Assembly (NCBI RefSeq): GCF_904849725.1
Contig: NC_058521.1
Span: 435,382,676-435,446,675, forward strand
Reading direction: 5' to 3'
Source: Hordeum vulgare subsp. vulgare
Taxonomy: Eukaryota > Streptophyta > Magnoliopsida > Poales > Poaceae
Length of the DNA: 64,000 nucleotides
Position 1 is the first letter of the stretch; each line of letters opens with the position of its first letter. The notes under the pieces were generated by a model. That model was not told the origin of the DNA and did no database searches. It saw only the letters and a list, made by a program, of their open reading frames with translations. This document shows positions 52,010 to 61,521 of the stretch, one piece after another. Made by a program: the position numbers and the translations under genes.

Positions 52010-53516
52010 GCACGGGTATGGGTACTGCCCTTGGCTTGTGCGAATCTTGGGGGAGTTGCCCCGGTATCGTATCACCATCACATCTTTTGCCTTTACCTTT
52101 TCTTAGTTCGATTTTTTTTGGTTTTATCTTTCTCTATTAGAATAAAGTCCTTAGTGTTTTAGGCTTCAGTTTTGCTTTGTGTCACCCCTGGTGTATTCGA
52201 GTTCGTGAGTCATATAATAAAGAGTGACTTAGTTAAGGGCCTTGCCTCATGCCATGATCAAGAGAATGAGAAAAGAACAAAATCATGAAAGATCATGTAA
52301 TGATCTTATGGGAAGTGATGGCTTCACATATAAAAAGAATCTTGATTAAAACTTTTTGAGGGTGGACAAACATAGACCTTGGTCATTGTTGCAATTAATA
52401 GGAAGTGATAAAGAAGGAGAGGTTCACATATAAATATATCATCTTGGACACCATCTATAAACTATTACATGCTTAGAAGTAGATATTGGACAAGGAAGAC
52501 AACATAATGAATTATGTTTGCTTTGTTCCGAACAATGATTATATGACTAGAGATCCCTTAGCATGTGATGATTGCTTCCACCTCATATCAGCCAGAACAT
52601 CCGCACTAAGTAGAGATACTACTTGTGCATCCACAAACCTTCAACCCCAGTTTTTCCATGAGAGTCCACCATACCTGCCTATGGATTGAATAAGATCCCT
52701 CAAGTAAGTTGTCATCGGTGCAAGCAATAAAAATTTCTCCCTAAATATGTATGATCTATTAGTCTATGGAAAATAAGCTTTGTACGAACCTGTGATGAGG
52801 AAGACATAAAAGCGATAGACTGCATTATAAAGTTCTTTATCACAGGAGGCAATATAAAGTGACGTTCCTTTACACTAAGAGGTCGCACATCCAAACCTCA
52901 AAAGCGCATGACAGCCTCTTCTTCCCTCTGCGAAGGGCTTATCTTGTACCTTTACTTTTTGTCCTTGAAAGACTCATGGTGATTTACACCAATTCCTTAT
53001 TTCGCCTTTGTCTTGACTAACGTCATATGCTAGGAAAAGATCTATATTCATATGTCAACTTGGAAGTAAGTATTCATGAATTATTATTGTTGACATTGCC
53101 CTTAAGGTAAATAGTTGGGAGGCGAAACTATAAGCCCCTATCTTTCTCTGTGTCCGACCAAAACTTTGATCTCATGAGTACCATGTGAGTTGTAGCAATT
53201 GTAGAAGACAAAAGGATGATTGAGTATGTGAATTTACTTTACAAGCTTTTATTTGACTCTTTCCGATGTTATGATAAATTGTAATTGCTTCAATGACTAA
53301 AGGCTATTGGTTGTTAATTCTCATTAAGGTTCTTGATCCATTCTTTTCTCTGTAAAGGAATTATCACTTTAGCATGAGAGATTTAATGTTGGTATTGTTG
53401 TTCTCACTATGATCATGATGCCTGCATGTTTGTATCTTGTTTTGTCGACACGTCTCTCTCTAAACATGTGGGCATATTTATTGATCTCGATTTTCGCTTG
53501 AAGACAAGCAAGGTCT
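52010..53516 (+). other. Long 3' internal region of element G
   Basis: It aligns with the same region of D-outer and D-inner. The second small frame lies at about 52440-52690 with two indels (NNDYMTRDPLACDDCFHLIS is readable), so it cannot be translated as in the D copies. Nothing else coding is seen. Confidence 0.6.
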
Positions 53517-53530
53517 AAGCTTGGGGGAGT
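53517..53530 (+). promoter_or_regulatory. Polypurine tract of element G
   Basis: AAGCTTGGGGGAGT directly before the 3' LTR, identical to the PPT of both D elements. Confidence 0.9.
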
Positions 53531-53957
53531 TGATACGTCCTTTTTGCATCATGCTTTCATGTTGATATTTATCGTTTTATGGGCTGTTATTACGCTTCAT
53601 GGTACAATACTTACGCCTTTTCTCTCTTATTTTGCAAGGTTTACAGGAAGAGGGAGAATGCCGGCAGTTGGAATTCTGGCCTGAAAAAGGAGCAAGTTTG
53701 AGATACCTATTTTGCGCAACTCCAAAACCCGTGAAAATCAACGAGGATTTATTTTGGAATTTATCAAAAATACTGGGCCGAAGAAGTACTAGAGGGGAGC
53801 TAGTAGGAGGCCACAAGCCTGCTAGGCGCGGCCTCCCCCCTGGTCGCGCCTAGGGGCCTGGTGGGCCCCCTACTGGCCCTCTGGCCCCCCTTTTGCTACA
53901 AGAAGGGTTTTGTTCCAGAAAAAATCAAGAGCAGGCTTTCGGGAGGAATCGCCGCCT
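53531..53957 (+). repeat. 3' LTR of element G, truncated to 427 bp
   Basis: It matches 44891-45317 and stops inside GAATCGCCGCC. The hairpin at 53810-53864 is kept. The following TGCTGCGGCAAC belongs to the leader of H3. Confidence 0.93.
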
Positions 53958-54862
53958 GCTGCGGCAACAAAAGTCCTTCCTTGGCGCTAGGAATTCTTCT
54001 TGTTACTTCTCTGGTTTGCGTCGGTTTTTCCCTTGAAGAGGAAAGGGTGATGCAGCACAGGAGCAGTAAGTATTTCCCTTAGTTTGAGAACCAAGGTATC
54101 GATCCAGAAGGAGGGCCTCTTCAAGTCCAGAGTACCTGCGCAAACAAAAACAAGCTTGCACCCAACGCTTCAAAGGGGTTGTCAATCCCTTCAAGATTGT
54201 TTGCAAAGTGAGATCTGAAGGCGGAAAGTGCAACGAAGTAAAAAACTGTAAGGCTGAAAATTTGGTGTGGAAAAGACCCTAGGGGCCATAGTGTTCACTA
54301 GAGGCTTCTCTCATAATAGCAAATATCACGGTGGGTGAACAAATTATTGTCGAGCAATTGATAGAACCGTGCAAAGTCATGACGATATCTAAGGCAATGA
54401 TGATACATATAGGCATCACGCCCGAGACAAGTAGACCGATACTTTCTGCATCTACTACTATTACTCCACACATCGACCACTATCCAGTATGCATCTAGTG
54501 TATTGAGTTCATGACGAACAGAGTAACGCCTTAAGCAAGATGACATGATGTAGAGGGATAATCTCAAACCAATGATGAAAACCCCATCTTTTTACCCTTG
54601 ATGGCAACAACACGATGCGTGCCTCGCTACCCCTTCTGTCACTGGGTGAGGTCACCGCACGGTATGAACCCAAAACCAAGTACTTGTCCCATTCCAAGAA
54701 TCATAGATCTAGTTGGCCAGACAAAACCCTCAACTCGAAGAGAATTACAAGGATATGAAATCATGCATAAGAAAGATCAGAAGAAACTCAAATAAGATTC
54801 ATAGATAATCTGATCATAAATCCACAATTCATCGGATCTCGACAAACACACCGCAAAAGAAG
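53958..54862 (-). repeat. LTR H3 with leader, minus orientation, split by element E
   Basis: 54048-54862 is the inner 815 bp of an LTR of the H1/H2 family (plus strand TGATGCAGCAC...). 53958-54047 is its leader with a degenerate PBS region (minus strand AATTCCTAGCGCCAAGG). The last five bases, AGAAG, are the left TSD candidate of element E. The rest of this LTR should follow element E beyond the window. Confidence 0.85.
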
Positions 54863-57800
54863 TGTAGGGACCCGACTCAAAACGAGTCAAGCTTCTATGT
54901 ATCTGTGCCATCCCTGGATCAGTATGCTGGCACACACAGTACATCAATGTATATATCAAAGTGCAGTCACATGGAAATAGCGTAAAACTGATATATACCT
55001 TAAATATCTCAGCGGAAGCAGACAAGGGAGTGGAGTCCCAATAAACACCAACGGCAAGTTGAGTGTAGACCGTAACCCGGAATCGTACTCTTACTCGTTG
55101 AAGAAAAATATCTGCAACATAAGACGTTGCAGCCGTGTAGGTCAGCATATTGAATATGCCGGCAAGTCACATATGAGAGGGGGTAAAATATCATCTATAC
55201 TATATGCATATATGGCAGGTGGTGTTGTAAGTTTTAGCGTAAAGAAAATTTTCTCCTACAACAAGAGGGGCTAAAAGCAAAATATTACTACACTGTTGGT
55301 TGTTAATCAGATGGTTCCGCCAACCAGTTCTCATACCCAGGTTATCAATATTACCCACGTCGAAATATAAATAATGGTGTTGAGAATTCCAGATAACTTC
55401 AGTTCCTTTGGCTCAAGTTGTCCATGACCGTGGACACGGCTAATCGATTAGGTTTGAGTTCTCTGCAGAGTTTTGCACACGTTCCCCACAAGATTTGATT
55501 GCCTCCGTGTATGTCCTCGCACTTCAGGGTGTTTGAAGACCGGATGATCAAAACATGGTCTTTCAACGGGTCCCTCTGAATCCCTGTCGGTGCCCATTCA
55601 AATCCTACCGTTCTTCTACATCTGCTGGCACCGCCTGTCCAGAGTCGCCGCGTTGTCCAACCAAGCCAGAACCCATAATGACTTGTGGCTGTGCAGGTAA
55701 GCCTTGGGTCTTGAAAATATCCGTCCGTCTCTTTGAGCCTGGGTGAAGCTTTCCGCAAGATGTCATGGCACGTCTCCAGCATCCCGGGTCATCCACTGGT
55801 TTCTCCAGGGAGCCGATCAACCGTCCTTCACCCAGAGTTGCATTGCATCACGAGGTCTTGAAAAGTCTTGACTTAACCGGTCTTGGTTATTAAATTATTC
55901 TCGCATCACTCGTGATAAACTCTCAACCAGAATCCCGTCTACTCAAGCATAGCAATATGAAATTTGTCGTCCCGGGCCAAGTAACGGGGTTGTTGGGTGC
56001 CTACCACATGATACTACAATATGTAACCATAATTTCCAAGTACCTACTCATCATGCAATTGGGCATAGGATGGTAGAACTACGATGCATAAAACATAGGT
56101 GATACATGATCAAATGACTTGTCTGGTATTACTTGATGAAGCTAGTCGCTCTCATAATCCTGATAATTCTACTCGCCACACTACGAGTAATCTATCGTAA
56201 ACAAATAACATTCAATAAACATTCATGCCAAAAAGGAAGAACCAAGAGAACATAAGAACAAAGCATGTCTTGGTGCAAAATAACAACGTACTAAGGTTTA
56301 ATAAAAAAATAGGGCCTTATGGTGTTGTAAAAGGAACGGTGAAAGGGGTCAACTCAACAGAGTCAAAGGATGATCAACTATCGCTATATAAGCTCGACTT
56401 GCATACACTATGGGAGATGATCAAAAATATTGGGAGAACAACATGAATGTTGTTTGACAAATAGTATAAGACATAAGAATTTATTTGTAGAAAGAATTTC
56501 TTGAAATGGAGCACTACAACGCAAGTTATAGCGAATAGAAGTATGATTTGAATTTGCATTAAAAAGGTCAAGAGAGGTTGAACTGAAGTACGATGGTTAT
56601 GTACAAAAACATATGACATGAGTGTTTTAGGGGTAAAAGGAATCAATTGAAAAGGTGGTATGATTTGCAAGATAAGATCAAATGAATGTTCGAATAAAAA
56701 TTTGAATCGCTCAAATTTGTAAGGTTCAAAGGTCGAAACTAATGATGCTACTGGATATAGGAGATCAATATGATTGTGTAGAAAAAAGAATTACTAGATT
56801 TGAAATAGCGTATCAAAAGATACAAATACTTCAATATAACATTGAATCGGCTTAGAACGATGTGAACACTTTTGGGCACTAATAGATAAATCTGATTTGA
56901 TCAAAATTATAAGTTGAAAAGTTAAAACTAATGATACAAACGAAAAGATTTCTTTGATACGAATCTGACGCAATTGGATTCATCTAAAACGGAGCTACGG
57001 ATAAAAAGATATGATCAAAAGAAGTTTGAATATGAGTGTGAACGAATTTCGAATTTCGAAAAGCTAATATGATAGGTTCACCCGATAGGTGGGATCAAGA
57101 CGAAACTCTAGGCGTTGGTTTCATCTAATTTGGGTAAACGAGTAAAAAGTTATGGTTATTTGAAAAATCAGGGCCAAGCTGTTTTACGGAAGAAATATGC
57201 TATGTCTAAAAGAATTCTAGGACTAATGTGTAAATACAGAGACTAATTGATATATCTAATTACTCTACCGTATACTAGTGTAGGAATACTATTCTAGAAA
57301 TAATAAACTACGGAAGTATAAAAAAATACGAAGAGAAATACCTTTAGAATGGAGAGTAAGAATTAATTTCAATGAGGAGACGACTTCGAGAAATCCCGCC
57401 GAAGAGAAAAGAATATTTTTATTTAATAAACCTAGTCAAACCAAAAGATTGATTTAACCAGAAATAGATGATTTTTGGATGCTCCTATGGGTCTATATTT
57501 ATAGGTGGGAAGAAGGTCTAAAGGTCAATAGCTAGGCAATGTGGGACTAAACATATACGTAAAGAGGAGAAAGAGAGGAAGAGAGGAGACGCATGGGCTA
57601 TGACCTTCGGCCGGCCGCATGGGCTGTTCCTCCGAGCCGTGGCCTTTCCCCTTTTTAAATTTTTTTTAACAGAGTTTTTTTTAAATAAAAAAAACAATGA
57701 AGAAAAACGTATAAACGAAATAGAGAGAACATTTTATATAGGCATATTATATATCAAAAATTTCAGAATAAAATTTCCTACAACCTCGACAATTTATTTT

Positions 57801-58251
57801 ACATAAAATAAAAACTTTATAAAAAAAATTAAATCCAATAAAATCCAAATTTTGTCTTTAAAATTTTTGGCACTATTTTTCTTCTGACTTTTTTTTGGGG
57901 GGTGTCATGTTACCTCCTCTCTTTCTTGCTTGGCAAGTATATTGTCAGGAGAATTTTTGTGGTTGAAATCTTGTGCCAAAAATAAAATCGAAATAAAAAT
58001 CAAAAACCAAAGGAAAATTCAAATGCCACATTCATTCAAATTCTTTATAGTTGAAGAAGTCATGTTATCTTCTCTCACTGATTTTAAATGGACGAATTTG
58101 AATTCAAAAGAAAAATGGGAAAGTCATTTTATTCCCTCTCATTTTTTTAAGAAGTTTCAAATTCCACTCAAGTTTCAATCACTCAAACAAACAAACAATA
58201 AATCTAATAATTATATTAACATTCCAAAATTTAATATTTTGGGATGTTACA
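54863..58251 (-). repeat. 3' LTR of element E (3,389 bp)
   Basis: The plus strand opens TGTAGGGACCCGACTC and ends GGGATGTTACA. The first 450 bp match the 5' LTR at 61068-61521. The rest includes AT-rich sequence with no coding frame of note. Confidence 0.85.
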
Positions 58252-59593
58252 AACTACCACACTTAAAATGAATCTCGTCCTCGAGATTCGAAGAGGCTAG
58301 AAAGAAAAGGTTATGGTTTGGGGGGTCTTCTAACAAATCCAGTCTCCTGCAAAGTGGGGTGCTACCACACTTAAAATGAGAGTTACCGGTCCCTCAAATT
58401 TTTAACAATCCTTTGGGGTCTTGGCATCTAGCTCGTCAAATTCTTCATCGTAACTCATTTGGTGATGATATTCCATTATACTCATAATGTTTTCCATCAA
58501 AATCGAGTGCTCTTCCGTTGATATAATCTTCTTCCTGCACTAGGTCTTCTTAACTCACAAGTCTCGTGATCATTCTAAATAACCTATCGATGATTCTCCT
58601 GGTGGTCTACCATTTGTGGTTATCCTGCAGAGAGAGGGGTCTTGGTTTCATCCTCACCGTAAAGTTTCCTATGCGTGACAACAAGTGCCATGTACATGGG
58701 TCTTCATCATACCGTTCTAAGGCTTAAACCAAAGTTTCAAAGAACGTCGTCTCTCTACTATGGGTAAGTCTCTCAGATTTACCATTCCGAATAGCAAGAG
58801 AATGAAAATAGTAAGTCGTCATGGTGATCAATCCATTCCGCACCCAAATCATTACTCTGTATAGGGTTTAGCGAATCTCGCATTCTAACACTCGGGCATC
58901 CTCACAAGCATTGCAGAATTTTTCTTGTACACGAACAAAGTTCATACGAATCCATTGGTTCTGCAAGCTGAACAAAACATCTATCGCATTCTTCACCACT
59001 CTCATGTTTTCGTATGCTCCTAAGAAAAACGTTTGCTGGTGCATCATAGCTTATTCCTTCATGCTCTTGGGGCAACCTTCATGAAATCTTGAGATGCATC
59101 CTTGTTACTGGTTGTATTCCTTGAACTCATTTACCCTTCCATTGGTCTGTGTACCAACAAAAGTGTTTGTTCCTCATATTAAATCTCTCCTCAAATTTCC
59201 AATTCCAAGGTACACTATTCTTCTGTTGTCACCCCCATAGTTTGATATGATCCAACATTTCCTTCGACTGTATTCAGTGGGTTTGGCTTCTTGGTATGCA
59301 TGGTACATTCCTACTCCTTGGGTCATGTGGGTTTACCGATTACTACCACACTTAAAATGAAATATACTCATGTCTGTATAGACCATATTTTCTCATATCC
59401 TCGAAATGGTCAAGGATATTTGTTAATAGAGAAATAACCCATAGAATTCCGACATAGGAAACCATGACACATAAATTCCATTGATCCATGAAGTTATTAC
59501 AATCTTAGAGACTTCTGTTACAAAGTTTAACTCCATAATCTCATGAAAACAAGAGTGCTTCATGTCACACTTATTGCCATTGTCAAAACTTAA
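58252..59593 (-). other. Non-coding 3' internal region of element E with three copies of a PPT-like repeat
   Basis: TACCACACTTAAAATGA occurs at 58255-58271, 58363-58379 and 59344-59360. The first copy abuts the LTR where the PPT should lie (minus strand TCATTTTAAGTGTGGTA). No open frame with retroelement content is found, so pol is absent and not just broken as far as I can see. Confidence 0.65.
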
Positions 59594-60628
59594 CTACCCC
59601 ATTTTAGCTTTCTTGCCCTGTGGACAATTACTAGCATAATGTCCTGCTTCCTTGCAACGAAAGAAAATGAGTTCCGACAACTCTCGGGGCTTCTTGGTGT
59701 TTGTTTTTGCTCCTTGGGTTTCCTGCTTCCTTCCAGGGCACATATTTATGTAGTGGCCCAACTCCTTACCCTTGAAACATCTGATATGACCCAGGTCCTT
59801 ATGTGCAGGGATTTGACTCTTTCGAGGGTACTTTCTCTTCTTTCCGGACTGCTGCGTTCTGACCAGTTCTTCTATATCAAGTGGATCAAACTCCACTTTT
59901 TCCGTCGGGAAGTTTCCCAGATACTCTTGGCTTCCCTTCGTGCAATCCTGTGAATAATGTCCTTCTTCTCCACATGAGTAACATGCATTGGAGAAAAATC
60001 TGGTCAGACCTGGTTCATCAGGGTCTTCTAAATTTTCTTTTGTCACAGGTTCTTCCAGAATCTTCTTCTTGAGAGTTTCCTTCATTGCTTCTTTCTGCTG
60101 CTGGACAACTTGTTGCACCATGGGGTAAAGGTAGCACTGGGCTGGGTAGTGGGTGGTTCCTTCACACAGGAAACAAGTCACCTGACTACTTGGGCACTCC
60201 TCAGCTGAGTGACTTTCTTCACAATGGGTGCATCCATCCTTGTGTTCCTCCTGGGTGTGTCCTATTTCTCCACAGATCTTGCATGCACAAGTCTTCTTCT
60301 TCGGGTTATCATAGCACTTCTGAATAAGACGGGATCTTAACAGAGTCTTCTTGAATTCACCCCAGATTTCTGCTCCACTAAATCCTTGTTTGGCATGGTC
60401 CATTTTCCACCAGATAGCAGCACTTTGGGTAAAGTACTGGAGAGCGTGTTCCACTTCATACTTCCTTGAGATCAAGTTGCTCCCGAAGTGGTTCTCCATG
60501 TTCTGAATCCATATTTCAGCCTCCAGCTGGGTCATTGGTCCAGAGACTACAAGTCCAGCTTCATACTCCATCTGGTAGGGTTGAGGTTTTGGGGATGAGA
60601 CGGGTAAGAGAGGGAGGGAGATACACAC
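59594..60628 (-). CDS. Gag protein with multiple zinc knuckles (element E), 344 aa
   Basis: The likely N-terminal part has LEAEIWIQNMENHFGSN, YEVEHALQYFTQSAAIWWKM and WGEFKKTLL, matching the retrotransposon-gag capsid region. The C-terminal part holds an array of zinc knuckles: CFLCEGTTHYPAQC and CYSCGEEGHYSQDC are perfect CX2CX4HX4C; CKICGEIGHT and CTHCEESHSAEEC are near-perfect; CFKGKELGHYINMC lacks the second Cys and FFRCKEAGHYASNC lacks the first. The start MCISLPLL may be upstream of the true ATG; MEYEAGLV at residue 21 is another option. The frame is fully open. It would bind RNA and form particles; mobilisation would need enzymes in trans. Confidence 0.85.
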   Translation of the reverse strand: MCISLPLLPVSSPKPQPYQMEYEAGLVVSGPMTQLEAEIWIQNMENHFGSNLISRKYEVEHALQYFTQSAAIWWKMDHAKQGFSGAEIWGEFKKTLLRSRLIQKCYDNPKKKTCACKICGEIGHTQEEHKDGCTHCEESHSAEECPSSQVTCFLCEGTTHYPAQCYLYPMVQQVVQQQKEAMKETLKKKILEEPVTKENLEDPDEPGLTRFFSNACYSCGEEGHYSQDCTKGSQEYLGNFPTEKVEFDPLDIEELVRTQQSGKKRKYPRKSQIPAHKDLGHIRCFKGKELGHYINMCPGRKQETQGAKTNTKKPRELSELIFFRCKEAGHYASNCPQGKKAKMG

Positions 60629-61051
60629 AATACAAACAATATTTTTTGAGAATAGGTTTTATTTGTGGCCGTCCGAAAACACACACCAATGACGGCTCAC
60701 AAATCATCGTATCTAACGTGGGTATATAAAAGGGGTTTGGACTTCTAATGGTCATATAATTATTCGAACAATTCAGGGTCTTCGAGTTCTTCAGGTCTTG
60801 AGAGTCTTCTGTTGGTGTAGCTTCAATCCTTCAAATGCGTGGTGAAATCCTCTTTACTTTGAAGTAGAACTCCGTTGATTCTTCATGAGGTCAAAGGGTA
60901 AGGGGATTCTATAACTATTTGAGGTGAGAGAGAACATTTGATGAAATCAGAAGAGATGAGAAGTGAAAGGTGTTCTCGAAAATAAGATTTTTGAGAGATC
61001 CTATCCTAAGAAGTTTCCAGTTTCTAGGGTCACATCCTACAATCAACATGT
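60629..61051 (-). other. Leader of element E
   Basis: About 420 bases between PBS and gag on the minus strand with no conserved frame. A packaging signal is expected here but cannot be identified from sequence alone. Confidence 0.55.
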
Positions 61052-61063
61052 GCTCTGATACCA
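61052..61063 (-). promoter_or_regulatory. Primer-binding site of element E (initiator tRNA-Met type)
   Basis: The minus strand reads TGGTATCAGAGC, four bases from the LTR end. It is the same type as in element A. Confidence 0.9.
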
Positions 61064-61067
61064 TTTC

Positions 61068-61521
61068 TGTAGCGACCAGACTCAAAACGAGTCAAGCCTC
61101 TGTGTATCTGTGCATCCCTGGATCAGTATGCTGGCACACACAGTACATCAATGTATATATCAAAGTGCAATCACATGGAAATAGCGTAAAATTGATATAT
61201 ACCTTAAATATCTCAGCGGAAGCAGTTAAGGGAGTGGAGTCCCAATAAACACCAACGGCAAGTTGAGTGTAGACCGTAACCCTGAATTGTACTATTACTC
61301 GTCGAAGAAAAATATCTGCAACATAAGACGTTGCAGCCGTGTAGGTCAGCATATTGAATATGCCGGCAAGTCACATATGAGAGGGGGTAAAATATCATCT
61401 ATACTATATGCATATATGGCAGGTGGTGTTGTAAGTTTTAGCGTAAAGCAAATTTTCTCCTACAACAAGAGGGGCTAAAAGCAAAATATTACTACGCTGT
61501 TGGTTGTTAATCAGATGGTTC
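61068..61521 (-). repeat. 5' LTR of element E, inner part only
   Basis: It opens TGTAGCGACCAGACTC and matches 54863-55316 closely until AGATGGTTC. After that point the sequence is that of element F. Confidence 0.88.

Larger units (their letters stand above)
44891..53957 (+). mobile_element. Element G: Athila-clade Gypsy, plus strand, 3' LTR truncated
   Basis: Third copy of the D family. 5' LTR 44891-46429, tRNA-Asp-type PBS, gag, a 872-codon protease-RT-RNase H frame, integrase in pieces, an intact 138-aa extra ORF, the long 3' internal region, PPT, and only the first 427 bp of the 3' LTR. At 53957 the LTR breaks inside CGCCGCC and joins leader sequence of LTR H3, so the right TSD is lost. 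Gag and integrase carry frameshifts; pol up to the integrase zinc finger is nearly clean. Confidence 0.93.
54863..61521 (-). mobile_element. Element E: gag-only, long-LTR retrotransposon (minus strand), 5' LTR interrupted
   Basis: 3' LTR 54863-58251 (about 3.4 kb), internal region 58252-61067 (2.8 kb), and 5' LTR from 61068. Both LTRs open TGTAGNGACC and agree closely for about 450 bp; the 5' LTR then leaves homology at about 61521, where element F begins. The internal region encodes a 344-codon zinc-knuckle gag protein and nothing resembling protease, RT or integrase. It is therefore non-autonomous and must have used enzymes from another element. Confidence 0.85.

Noticed and set aside
54777..55148. 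Minus-strand frames conserved in both LTRs of element E (also 61092-61352)
   Set aside because: Conserved because the two LTR copies are identical by origin. They start or end differently and show no domain.
55009..55320. Possible independent short repeat element at 54863-55316 and 61068-61521
   Set aside because: At first these looked like complete 450-bp LTRs. The PPT-side end at 58251 (GATGTTACA plus PPT-like sequence) shows the LTR is 3.4 kb and the right copy is interrupted.
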